DNA from: Aplysia californica
Lineage: Eukaryota > Mollusca > Gastropoda > Aplysiida > Aplysiidae
DNA length: 64,000 nucleotides
Assembly (NCBI RefSeq): GCF_000002075.1
Contig: NW_004797297.1
Span: 1,681,374 to 1,745,373 of the forward strand
Direction: 5' to 3'
The notes under the pieces were generated by a model, which was given only the letters and a program-made list of their open reading frames with translations, was not told where the DNA came from and ran no database searches. A program made the translations under genes and the position numbers. Shown here in pieces: positions 1-11,000 of this stretch; the first letter of the stretch is position 1, and every line of letters starts with the position of its first letter.

Positions 1-2099
1 GGGGTGTTTGTCAGGGGTAATAAGGCTACAATTTGAGTGCAATATTAAATACAAAAGCCTAGGCTAGGCTGTCTTGTCTCCTCATTGTACTTTAAAAGGA
101 AAGGCAACTATTTAACAAGTAGCCCTGCTGTTCACCATGAGATTAAAAGCGTAAAAGGCAATAGCAAAACTGAAAGGAAGAAGACCATATTAGAGCGACC
201 ATCACACATCTGCTAATTTCCAGAATGAATTGTTCAATCTGACCAACTAAAGGAACAAGGAGAGGATGAGAAACTATGATAATGATTGTATATAAAAATA
301 CAAAGAAGATGAAAAGAGAGAAAAATAAATAAAGGTGAAAAACAATTGTAAGAGTAAAACATGAAAAAAAAATACACATTGAAAAAAAAGACACTCCATC
401 TGTATGTCTGTTTTTATCCATCATTCAAGGCAATAATGACCAGGTCTACTTCAGCTAACTTGGGTGCTGAAAAGGCGAGGGCAGCTTAACGGCAACACTG
501 ATGTCAGATCAATTTTAAGTATTAGTGACAGTTTTATTGCAACACAAATTGGTCCCATGGCCTAGAATTAGAGGTGTTATGGTGTTATGGAATTATTACT
601 ACAGCGCAACATTCAAGGACAGGAAGTAAGATCGATAAATGTTGATGTGAAAGAAGAAGCACACCACACCAAAGTACCTGCCAACAACCCATTGTCAGAT
701 CAATGATAAGGCTAGGGAATAGGCATAAAACTCTTGAACAAAAGTCTGAGCAGGGAAAAAGGGTGAAATCAAAATCATCTTGGGAACTGCTTTTAAAAAA
801 AGGGGGGGGGGGGAGGGGGGTGTCTGATTTTTTAATATGAATATATGCTGTATGTATTGCAGTGTGTCCATACACACAAAAACATCATAGATATAACAAA
901 AATAACTCTCCACAGTACATTACATTTTTTTCTCCAGTCTTATTTCACTGTTATGTCCATAACACACAAAAATATCTACTTATTAAGTGAAAAGCTCAAT
1001 TGTGTAAACTTAGCAAACAAAGTAAAGCTAGTGAATATTAGTTATGAGACTTGATACTGATGACTGTAACTATGCCATAGACCAACCAAATTAAAAATTT
1101 TAACACTAAATCATTTATCATCAAATAAGGTCTATCAGATGAGCATACTTATCACACACTTTTAGCTATTTTTAAGTGTATACGAAAAGCTTTAAGCACA
1201 AATCTAACATTGACTTGATCTCTAAATGTTGTGCACTGTATCAAGGAAAATTCTCACCTCGATTGTCATGTGATTCTCAGGCCAAAATCAATTTCCAAAA
1301 CATTTTGGCTAATTCTTTGATTGACCTATTACCTAAACACACAAGACTCCAAAAATATCCAAAAGGGGCAAATACTTTTCGTGCGCATGTGAAGCAGAAG
1401 CGCGGACTCAATGTAATGATATATGCACCAAATGTCGGGAACGAATAAGACTATGATAAGAGGCTTTCTTTTGGTGATAGTCATAGGGACGATTGCTCAG
1501 CTATGTGGCTTTCCAAGTGACCACCCCCTACAGTAAATTTACGGAAGACATCAGAAGCGGACATTCTGAGAGACTTTTCTCTTATAATTCGTTGGACAAC
1601 TACGTTATAAGTTCTTCGAGCGCAGCTGATTTCTCAACTAATGTTTAATCCCAGAGACCTATCTAATGTTCTATAGCATTCAAGCGCGTTGCGCATCATA
1701 TGCCTCGGTCAAACCAAACATTACACGCAATCACCCAAACACCAGTCAAAAACCTTCTCTCAAAGATGCATTTCCAGTGACCTATCAAAAACATTTCAGA
1801 CCCCCCCCCCCCCCCCCCCCCAACATCCTCCAGTCCTAGACCTGTGTCCGAAGAAAAAAATAGGTGGGAAACACTGTCTATCACTCTCTTTGTTCTGCGC
1901 GAGGGGCAGTCTCACCAAATATCCGGTTGTCTAGACTTGTCTTATGCAAGCTGTGCAGGTTGTAGAGAAAATTGCGTTTTGTCAAGTGTTACTTGTCCGC
2001 GTGTTTCACAGATCGAAGCGTGCGTTCAGACTTAAATTTAGAGGGAGTGACAGAGCGTTTGTAGGTCTAAATTATACAGTAAAAAAAACACATCATATG
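1..2099. other. No gene recognised; anonymous AT-rich DNA
   Basis: I see no exon, RNA gene or complete transposon here. The stretch holds G and C homopolymer runs near 800-820 and 1800-1820 and one fragment of a dispersed repeat at about 560-705. Short open frames such as the one at 1176-1448 have no recognisable domain and no splice-site support. Confidence 0.5.
560..705 (-). repeat. Fragment of dispersed SINE-like repeat (family B)
   Basis: This segment resembles copies at 31585-31770, 41735-41850, 61262-61440 and 62630-62800. Shared landmarks on the plus strand are TTAGAGGTGTTA, a GATAAATGTT/GATAGATGTT stretch and the CACCACACCA...CCAACA end. Several other copies end in the GGTCATAT...GCAAGTGC tail that also ends the SINE and LINE copies here. 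It is a fragment and non-coding. Confidence 0.5.
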
Positions 2100-2625
2100 A
2101 CGAACGCTTGCCTTTGAACGGAGCCTGCTTTTGTACATGCGTTTGGGCGGAGACTAGAGGCCTACAAGTTCGCACCAGTCAGGATCGCAAGATTATGTGA
2201 ACTCTTCCCCGCCCATTGCACAAGTTGTCTCTACTCTCAAATTTGCGAGACAGACTGAATTTAATTTGTGTGGTTACAACATGATGCGTAAGGACAAAAG
2301 CGGGGGAAGAGATGGAAGGCTATAAATTTTAGACAGGTAAAGGGGAGGAGTAGCTGGATAAGGGTAGATCTTGAGACTCAAGATAGGATAATGAGTAAAA
2401 ATGACAGGCCATAAGTTATATAAACTCACCAAGGGGTCACTTCAGTTCATTTTAGAGTAAAGTGAGACCATTTTACCGGTTGTGAGCCTGAACATGGGTC
2501 ACTGTGGATTCTTCCCTTGGTGCGTCGGCTAAGATCCCATTTGCTTAAGATTCCACATTTTCCTTGCTCTCGAGCATAGGGATCTAAGGCGAAGACTACT
2601 GTATTTTCAAGACATCAGGGAGGCA
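2100..2625 (-). repeat. Diverged inverted copy of the interior of the 34.5-36.2 kb element
   Basis: Read on the minus strand, this stretch follows 35325-35830 in order. Shared blocks include CAGTAGTC..CGCCT.AGATCCC, AAGGAAGAATC.ACAGTGACCCATG, GTGACCCC, the CCTCCCCTTTACCTGTC block and GAACTTGTAGGCC. The flanks lack the AGTACTT-type termini of the other copy, so this is an internal fragment or an older insertion. No coding potential is evident. Confidence 0.6.
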
Positions 2626-3309
2626 GCCATTTTAATATAGCCAATGACAGTCCAAAGCTTATGTGAACCACAAACAGTGTGGTAAACCTTCAACTAAATC
2701 ATTTGTCAGATCAGGTAGGCTGGTTGTCTTTATTTTTCTATGCATTCAGAGTACAGTATTGTCAACAATATCGTTGTAGACTGAACTGTGCTCCGCATTC
2801 TCTCATTTTCCCAGCCCACTTTGACAAAAGTTTGGTGACCCCTTCCCTAGACTACTGCTTGAAGAATACATCTTGGTCACTTCAAAAGAAGAGTAGAATA
2901 ACTTGGCCCTGTGCAAAGCCACCTTCTAACAGAGGGAAACTGTTTTTCAAGCAAAAGAAGAAAAACGACTACCTTCAAGCTAAGACTAAGATTTTTTTAA
3001 AAACAATATGCGCATAGCCACAGGCTATTATTTTATATTTAAAGTCAATAAGTTTATGAATAACAAATTTTTTATCTTGATATATCTAGCCTCAATTGTT
3101 GATGAAAAATATGATTAAGTTAATACAAATTGAGACAAACTGGTGTGCAAAGTATGGGTGACATAGATTCACCTGTTAAAAATATATTAATTTGAGGATA
3201 AATTGTGCCACGAATTCTTTACCACACTATAGATCTACACTCAGCTGTCCACCATCAGCACTTGTACTACATTGCTAGAACCACAGAATGTCAACCAGAT
3301 CTGGACTTG
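2626..3309. other. No gene recognised
   Basis: Anonymous sequence between a repeat fragment and the Merlin element. Its last eight bases, 3302-3309 (TGGACTTG), are the left target-site duplication of Merlin and are repeated at 5706-5713. Confidence 0.5.
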
Positions 3310-3759
3310 GGGACTACTTACCCAGTGCGGTCCCCTCTCTTTTGTTTACGTGACGGCCATATTGGATACTGGGGGTGGGGGGGGGAAATCGTGCAAGAGT
3401 TATTGGGACGAGGGCTTGAGATGGCCAGATTTTTTAGCATATAATATGGGTAAAAATGATTTTAAATGTGGCTGCAAACTCCTTAGTATAGATGCTACGA
3501 CACTTCTAATTCCATGTAAGTAGACATCACAGAAAATGTAAGTACGCATTTGGCAATTATTCTACAAAGTTTTTTCGCGTCTTTCGGAAATACTTATCCC
3601 GCTCCTTTCATCAGTTTTCATCAGTATTTCACTACGTTCAGTTCAAGTCTGCTCTTACCTAGAGTGTATTTCACCTGTTCTTGGATGTGAATTTCTTTTT
3701 TTTGTGATTTTTTGTGGAAACGTGTGCTGAAATAGATTATGTGATGAGCTTTTTTTTTC

Positions 3760-4668
3760 ATGGCATACAATATTTTGTACGAGAGGGCTTCAAGTGAAGA
3801 AAAGGCTTTAGAATTTCTACTAAGAAATTTGTTAGCCTGGTCCACGCCTCCAGAAAGCCCTGATGTTCAGTGTGGAAAGTTGATGACTTTAGGGAAGACA
3901 GGCAGAGGAGAAGAAAGTTGTTTTTGTTGCCCTTCACATAAAGAACGTAAGGTATTTTTGTGTACAGACACATTTTGGGAGAACAGTCAGCTGTCATACA
4001 GAAACATTGTAGAGTTGTTATTTTTCTGGAGCTTCAAAGAACCCGTAGATCATACGACATTACTCACTGGACTTTCCGAAAAAACTGTTGTCCAGTGGTT
4101 CGCTTATTTTAGATATGTTTGTTCGAGGCGGCTAGTTGAAAACAATTATCAGATAGGTGGTCCAGGTCATGAAGTTGAAATAGATGAAACTTTAGAAGTC
4201 AGGAGAAAATACAACAAAGGGAGGGTAGTAGAACAGAGGTGGGTTTTTGGTGGGGTGGATAGGGCAACAAACAAAGGATTTTTTAAAATTGTTCCAGACA
4301 GAACTGCTGCAACTCTTTTAAACATTATCCAGAACCGCATTGCACCCGCTAACTCTATAATCCATAGTGATGACTTTGCTGCGTACAACAATATAGTTAA
4401 TATTCCAGTGAACCCCCCCATATATGCGCATCTGACCGTAATTCATGAACAGAATTTCGTTGACCTAGTGACAGTTGCATGCACTAACCGAGTTGAGGGT
4501 TATTGGAAAAACGTAAAAATAAGATTCAAGTGCATGCAAGGAGTACACAACTCCAGGCTTGCCTCGCACTTGGATGAGTTCATGTGGCAAGAGCTGCACG
4601 GAAAAGACCCGACAAGTGCCTTCAACAACTTTATTGACCGCTGGTCTCAGTGGCATCCTGCACCATAG
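3760..4668 (+). CDS. Merlin (IS1595/ISXO2-like) DDE transposase, 302 aa
   Basis: A single open frame encodes a transposase of the eukaryotic Merlin superfamily, related to the bacterial IS1595/ISXO2 DDE group, which cuts and pastes DNA between inverted ends. The N-terminal part has cysteines at about residues 38, 54, 56, 57 and 68, fitting the zinc-binding region of the family. The catalytic core shows EIDET (D142), WVFGGVDR (161-168), HSDDFAAYN (D204) and TNRVEGYW (E246), giving a complete DDE triad. The C-terminus (HLDEFMWQELH, about 270-280) matches the family's closing helix. The length is normal for Merlin and no internal stop is present. The start at 3760 is the first ATG, about 450 bp inside the left terminus. 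It is intronless and independent of the host genes. Whether it is expressed cannot be seen. Confidence 0.92.
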   Translation: MAYNILYERASSEEKALEFLLRNLLAWSTPPESPDVQCGKLMTLGKTGRGEESCFCCPSHKERKVFLCTDTFWENSQLSYRNIVELLFFWSFKEPVDHTTLLTGLSEKTVVQWFAYFRYVCSRRLVENNYQIGGPGHEVEIDETLEVRRKYNKGRVVEQRWVFGGVDRATNKGFFKIVPDRTAATLLNIIQNRIAPANSIIHSDDFAAYNNIVNIPVNPPIYAHLTVIHEQNFVDLVTVACTNRVEGYWKNVKIRFKCMQGVHNSRLASHLDEFMWQELHGKDPTSAFNNFIDRWSQWHPAP

Positions 4669-4912
4669 TGATAAGTTGATATATATGCCATTTAAATGTT
4701 GTTTTAAATATCTAGTCTAGCCTACTAATTCTATCTAAATAGCAGCACCACCTTTTTTTTGGTAGTTTGGGTTTTGGCTCATTTTAGACTCAGCCAAACC
4801 GCCCTCCCCAAACCAAGATCTCACATGATTCGCCAAGTCTCGTTTCAAATCGGTAAGCTATCCAATATGGCTGCCAAGTAAACTAAAGAGACGGGACCGC
4901 ACTGGGTAAGTA

Positions 4913-5697
4913 CAGTGGGTGTCGCATTCAACGAGGTTGCTGAGACCGGCTTGTTGTCCTCGTTGGATCCGACCTCTCGTTGAACGTGACAGAGGCTATC
5001 TAAAGCAAAGAAAAGAGACAATTTATTATATCACAGGATGTACCAATACCAGTAATTAAAACAGTTGTTACCCCTGATGACGAAAATCTCAAACAGCATC
5101 AGTGTACGCATTAAAGCTGTGTTCTGACCGTCATTTCTGCATTTTTTAAAAAAAATTGTTCCTGAATACTTTTCTTGTGTAAACGCACCCTCTCACATCT
5201 AGGCTTAGATCTACATAAAGTAAAGGCGGGAGCTTGGCTTTTCCGATCAGGGGAAGAAAATAACATTGAAATAAATGAGAGTCTCAATTTGGACCTAGAC
5301 CTTGAGGCTACCCATCTAGAGTTCATCCAGTTTCACACAGCCCGCATCGCGTTCCCACCCACCCCTACCGTAGGCTAACCCTCGCCCATCCTCTTTGCTT
5401 TGGGGCCCATATTAGGAGGCACACAAGATCTAGCCATACGATGTGTTAGTGTTTGGAGGAATCGATGATGGGCCTTGTGCTTCACGTGGGATGGAGGAAA
5501 AGGAGAAAAATTCTTCGCTTTTGGGGCCGGTAATAGCTTTTATATTTGGTTATCGCAACCTCATTGAAAGCGACTTCAGTCTGTTTGCAACCCCATTGGA
5601 GCCGACGTACATTTACAAAGAGATATAGAGGAAAAGATCGGGGATTGAGGATTGCCTCGTTGGAGCCGACTTCTCGTTGAATGCGACAACCACACTG
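4913..5697. mobile_element. TA-flanked pogo/mariner-like MITE nested in Merlin
   Basis: The left end begins CAGTGGGTGTCGCATTCAAC and the right end closes GTTGAATGCGACAACCACACTG. Both abut TA (4911-4912 and 5698-5699), the target duplication of Tc1/mariner/pogo elements. A second CTCGTTG block lies inside each arm. No transposase frame is present, so it is non-autonomous. Related ends (CAGTGGAA..., GATTCAACGAG) occur at 22421-23189 and 49608-50420. Confidence 0.8.
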
Positions 5698-5713
5698 TAG
5701 TACCCTGGACTTG

Positions 5714-6647
5714 GTTTCATCCTCCTATGGATCTAGATCTAGATCTAATCGCTTTATTTATCCTTGTGAGCCTTGTCGGTGATCTTGTAGTTTCATTCAT
5801 TAAAGTCCACGATCCATTTGTTTACATCCAGAGAAGAAATCCAGAAGTCTTGATGACCAAATATATAGGCAACACAAAGAACAGGGATGCAACCTAACTG
5901 CAAAACTCCCTGAACCCCCCCTCCATATTTTTATTAGGTCAGGGGCTTGCCCCCTGAGACCCCCCTACTCTTCACTTTAACGAACAAAACTGCAAAATCA
6001 CGAAACTACAAAATTACCGCCTTGTCTTTCTAGCAGCAGGACCTTTTCTATCAGCCTGAAAGTGAATGGAATTCTAGATTAGATTTCTAAGTGTAACAGT
6101 AAGGCAAGGTAAGGCAATTGTTATTGAATTATTGCTAGACTAGATCTATACACTAGATTTTAGATCTAGATTAGATTCTAGATATCTAGAATCTAGATAT
6201 CTAGGCTCTAGATTAGATCTTATGTCTTATAATGTTAGTAGAAATTACCTAGAATCTAAGACTAAGACTACTATAGAGGCTAGATCTAGAGACCTCCTAA
6301 GGACTCTTGATCAAGCGGTATTAACTTTGTAACTATTGTCACAGATTAGTAATGCATTGCCATGTCTTGTGTGGCGAGTGACCTGTTACACATATGCAGG
6401 GTGCAGCACTCCAGTCGTGCAGAACTTACCACAATGGGGGGGAAATGCAACGGGTAAAATTGGTCTTTATGGTGGCCGGGAAGTAGTCTGCAAGTTGCGG
6501 GATAACATCTTCTCCCGGAGTGAGTGAAAGAAAGCACTGTAGTACAGAAATTTCCATTGGTCGCTGTGGCTCGAGTCAACCAATCAAAACACAGTTTTCT
6601 TCATACTTTGGCTACAGATCCGGTACCAATTCTTGTTCCGTTATTCG
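5714..6647. other. No gene; TCTAGATC-rich satellite-like sequence
   Basis: From about 6070 to 6300 the sequence is dominated by TCTAGATC/TAGATTAGA motifs. The same motif family recurs at 5729-5747, 8950-9090, 24760-24840 and elsewhere. A C-rich block at 5915-5965 resembles 52860-52925. The last eight bases, 6640-6647 (GTTATTCG), are the left target duplication of the adjacent hAT element. Confidence 0.5.
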
Positions 6648-7002
6648 TAGAGGTGTGCGAGTCCAGCATATTAAGATTCGAGTCCACACTCGAGTATCTG
6701 CTCTGGACTCGAGTAATTACTCGAGTAATTACTCGAGTCCCACGGCTCTAAAGACTCGAGTAATTACTCGAGTAATAGTATCCCAAAAGGGAATTTTAGT
6801 GGGTTTCAAAAAAAGTTTTGTTGAATATCGGACAGAAAATAGAGTGCCTTCCTTGGAGGGAGCTTGAGTAGGCTTATGGCAATTCTAGACACATGCTGTT
6901 TATACCTTATTTATTTTATTTTATCTTAGGAAGAGGCTATTCTCACCCCAGGTGAGAATAAAAATGTGATCGACCTCTCACCCCGGGTGAGACTTGCCAG
7001 CG

Positions 7003-7243
7003 TTGGCTATTCTCACCCGGTGTGAAACAAAACCGGTTTTTCCTAATTTCTGAATACTTCCTATCGGGGAGGATGATTAAATAGACAAACCCCTTCTTTA
7101 AAAAAATGATATTATAACACAAAAGTAAAACTAATTTGACGGTCTACAAAGATGCTACTGCTATTTCACTTTTAGAATAGAGCCGAACTACCCTAATCGG
7201 CATTTTGTTTTGCCCAGAAATTCTCGCAATATCTAGGCTACTC

Positions 7244-7290
<47 letters not shown>

Positions 7291-7441
7291 AATGCCCGCA
7301 GATAAAATTGCATGTTTTTAACACTAGAGAACTGGAACGTTTGTTTACACCACAGAATTCAATTTTTTAAAAGTGTAGACCTAGAATTCTGTGGTTTACA
7401 CTGGGTATCACGGTAAACGCACACCGGAAGAGAATAGCCAA
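7003..7441. repeat. Inner segment bounded by TTGGCTATTCTC inverted repeats
   Basis: TTGGCTATTCTC at 7003-7014 is matched by its reverse complement at 7430-7441, inside the hAT-like element. Nearby are near-palindromes TTCTCACCCCAGGTGAGAA (about 6938-6956) and CTCTCACCCCGGGTGAGA (about 6976-6993). No clear target duplication was found, so this may be internal structure of the hAT element or an older nested insertion. Confidence 0.35.
7246..7288. repeat. (CT)n microsatellite
   Basis: An uninterrupted CT dinucleotide run inside the hAT-like element. Confidence 0.9.
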
Positions 7442-7982
7442 AAGGCTCGCTCTCTCACTCCAGGTGAGTGAGAAGCTTACAACTGTATAACAACTAAGCT
7501 AGAATAGAGGTGGTCTTTATCTTATCTTTTCTTTTCTTTAAAAAAAAAAAAAAAAATTCTCTATTACAACAGTAAGAATAAAATGTACACGGATGGTAAA
7601 CCTCAGACAGTGGACTTCATAAAGAAAAGAAGTTTGATTGGTCATCGTGGGTTTTTAACAGTGGTTTCCTTTTTGCTTTTTTCTGGGGGGGGGGTTCGTT
7701 TTTTTCCTTTGAGGGAAGGGATTTTTTTGTTTTTGTTGTTTCTTTTCCTTCAGTTTAAAAAATTGCTTATTAGAATGTTTCTTTTATCTATTCTTAACTT
7801 TAAAAAAAAACAAATTTTTCTCCTTTTTTCTGTTTTTTCCCCCTACAGACTCGAGTCTGGACTCGAGTCCAGACTCGAGTCCTTACTCGAGTAATTTACT
7901 TGTGACTCGAGTCTGGACTCGCTGCATGTATTACTCGAGTACTCGAGTCTGGACTCGTTACTCGCACACCTCTAGTTATTCG

Positions 7983-8092
7983 GCTTTATGCTACTTCCGC
8001 TTGCGGTTGTGATTTGTGTTTGCACCTTGATTCAACAGGCAAGCCGGTTGTTTCTATCAATAAACATCTAGAAATTTATTTCTTCGCTGAAA
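7983..8092 (+). promoter_or_regulatory. SSR1 5' leader / probable core promoter remnant
   Basis: Only 110 bp of non-transposon sequence lies between the hAT target duplication and the SSR1 start codon. It contains ACTTCCGCTTGCGG, including an ETS-type ACTTCCG core common in promoters of housekeeping genes. No TATA box is evident. The transcription start cannot be placed from sequence. Either the promoter is within this stretch, or the hAT element separated an older promoter (around 6540-6640) from the gene. Confidence 0.3.
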
Positions 8093-11000
8093 ATGGGAAA
8101 GTTTTGGGGAAAGCTGCTATTCTTAGTCCTCCTTCTCATGCCGACGACGTTGATGCTTGTAGAACAAGGTAATAACTGTTATGTTTATGAACAGCTTGTT
8201 TGGGTCAACTATCTACGTGGCAAATATACCTATGTAGGCCAACTCATTTCATGATCTTAATATCACTCCCTTTTGATATTATTCTAAATTTATAATGTCT
8301 CTACGCTTGCAAATTGTAAATACTACCTGCTGCATATTAGCAGTGAGTCTTGGGACCCCTCTACACTTTGTAAATTGTCCTGGGAAGTAATATTTGGACT
8401 TGGGAGCTTGTCGAAAGTTTCATTATTGCAACGATTGACTGATTCTGATGTATTGTTCTTGCAAGCTGTGGATACTTAGGCCCTAACTAACGCCCTAACC
8501 CTCGGCCTGCGGGGGCCGGGTTTATGTCGCCCGATAAGCGTATTTCAAATCAAAACGAAGTGTATTCAGACTCGGTAACTGGGAACAAAGTCACAAAGTA
8601 TACAGACCCGGTAGGGGAACTCTTTTGTGATTTCGGAGGGTTTCAGCGCCCAGACCCGGTAATGTATGTGTGTGTGTGTGTGTGTGAGTGAGTTAAAGAG
8701 AGAGAGAGAGAGAGCGCAGGGGGAAGTGCTAGCAAAAAGTATATAATATGACATGTCTGCCAGTTGGCAGGAAGGAACGAAAGACAGAGACAAACAAAGA
8801 AAAAAAGAATACGAGCGATACAGAGAGAGAGAGAGACTGCTCGATTGAAATTATGACATTGTTCTTTTCTTCAAATTGTGATTCCTCCAACTCCAAAACA
8901 GGGGAAAAACGATCGTTCATCGAAAAGACATCCGCAATCTTCATTTAGTTTTAGATCTAGAATCTAGATCTAGATCTAGAATCTAGATCTAGGTCTACAG
9001 TCTAGATCTAGATCTAGGCTAGCCTCGAAACTAGATCAATGATTTATATCTGTCTGTCTAGATCTAGACCTAGGCCATAGATCTAGAAGAACCTAGTTCT
9101 ACCCTGAGCCAAGAGGGTGCTGAAAGTTTCCGAAATCACAAAAGAGTTCCCCTACCGGGTCTGTATACTTTGTGACTTTATTCCCGGTTACCGGGTCTGT
9201 ATACAGTACTCCCATTTCAAAACCTCGCCTGCATTCTGGTCCCACGTCTAGCCCCTTGCTCAGCGCTCGTGCGCCGAGCATCATATCCCCTTCAATTCGG
9301 GTCCAAAGAGTAAGACGTGCTACTAATGTTTCTTTCTGCAATCTCGTTGAAAACATTGGTTATTCTTTGAAATATATTGTGAATTTTTGCACAATTCTAC
9401 TGTGCATAAACGAGAAATGTCCCCCCTTTGGGAATGGCCTAAAGACACTTCAGTCAGTGGCACCGCCTGGGGTGAGGGGGGGGGGGGGGGGGGTCCATAC
9501 ACTACTTTGTATAGATCTAGAATCTAGATCAAGTAAATCTGTCAAAATAATTTTTTGAGAAATACTGAAAGTTTCAAAGAGATCTTCGTACTAGATCTAG
9601 AAGTATTCTAAAATGTAAAGAATACAAATCTGGAGGTTTAAAATGACCCCATGGCATACGGATATATGGTTAAAGTAATGCTAACTTGAATTGTTGTGTG
9701 TCAAAGACTTGCAAAGAGTACTAACCATGACTGGCTAAGAAGTTACACAGTTATTTTCAATTTTGTCATGTTTCTCAGGCAAAGGAAGCAATGTAGCTTT
9801 TGCTCAAGATTCCATGGAAGGTGAAGATGATGAGGCAACAGTTGAGACGGAGACTGCTGGAGATGAAGAAAGTCCAGAAGATGTTGAAGGATCGGTAACT
9901 GGAAAGGTACTAATTTGCTATTAATAATTTGGAAGTGATTATTTCTCCGAACGCTCAGGGAAATAAAGTTGACCTTTATTTCTCCAAACGGTTTCCGTTC
10001 TCAAAGTTTTTCAGTTATTTGCAAGATTTAGGCGTCATCATTCATTCTGCCGTTCTTCAAGGACTGAAGAAGCATTTTTTGCATCATATTCAAGTTCTAG
10101 AGTTACAGATTTTTTTGATGTCTGAATATTAAGATACTTCAATTGTGGTTGGAGCAACGTTCCCGGACTATACTTCATTTGAAAAGGTACTGCGAGAAAA
10201 CAAGACTGCCCGACTTTTGCAGTAACCTATTTTGCATTTAGTCAACCCTAAAGCATAAAGTAAAATCTTTCATATAAACAACACACAAAAAACACGCCCC
10301 TTTCGCATGTTATATATATAAATTCTCTCTCTCGTTCGTGTGCACGCTTCCCGAGCGTTCGGAGAAATAGAGCCGGCCTAATAATATTATGATGGTAAAC
10401 TTAAATCATCGGTTACGGCTTTTGCCTTTTATGTCTCGTTTTAAATCCGTAACTCCCTTTGGGCGTGATAAATGCCCTGTATGAGTGTTTTCACTATTAG
10501 TACAATATGGGCAGGTTATTTATAATTTATCTCGCTATAGTTCTGTGATTGGCCCAAATGTAGATTACCTATTTTCGTCATCTTCCGGGGTTTCCTCCAA
10601 CTTGTGGGTTTCCCTCACCAGTAACTGTTGACTAGATCTCGCCGTATTTGTTTTGTTTTTTGGGGAGTTTTTTTGTTTTTTGCTGTTGGGTTTTTGTTTT
10701 TAAATTTGTGTTATATTTTATAAACAATCTTAGCAATCCTTGTTCCATAAATTTACCTTCTCACCTTCTCCTCAAAGTTGTACACACACACACAGCGTGT
10801 GCACACAATTCGACAAATGCGCGCGCTCACATCCCAAGTTGTCGGCTGAAACTTAGTGTCGTAGCCCATGGCGCAGGCCCGCCATGGTGAGATGTAGTCA
10901 ACTGGCGAGGGAAGCCCCAGGAGATGGCGGAAATACGACATCTATATATTTGGCCAATCACTGAGGTGTGCTAGGTGCTCGCTGTAGCTTCATGTGTCGT

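Larger units (their letters stand above)
3310..5705 (+). mobile_element. Merlin DNA transposon, with a MITE nested in its right end
   Basis: The left terminus starts GGGACTACTTACCCAGTGCG at 3310. The right terminus, on the minus strand from 5705, reads GGGTAC, then the nested element at 4913-5697 and its TA duplication, then CTTACCCAGTGCGG. The inverted repeats run about 55 bp, out to the CCATATTGGATA block. The 8-bp direct repeat TGGACTTG flanks the whole (3302-3309 and 5706-5713), matching the target-site length known for Merlin. Without the nested MITE and its extra TA the element is about 1.6 kb. It encodes the transposase at 3760-4668. A perfect duplication plus an open reading frame suggests a fairly young insertion. 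The MITE sits only about 8 bp from the right tip, so the copy may no longer move in cis, although its transposase could act on relatives. Confidence 0.9.
6648..7974. mobile_element. Non-autonomous hAT-like element just upstream of SSR1
   Basis: Both ends read TAGAGGTGTGCGAGT going inward (left at 6648, right on the minus strand from 7974). The 8-bp direct repeat GTTATTCG flanks it (6640-6647, 7975-7982), the size typical of hAT elements. Subterminal regions carry many ACTCGAGTAATTACTCGAGT-type palindromes and TCTGGACTCGAG motifs, as expected for transposase-binding clusters. The 1.3-kb interior has no transposase frame; it holds a CT microsatellite and near-palindromes TCTCACCC..GGGTGAGA. It ends 118 bp before the SSR1 start codon. 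Confidence 0.85.
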
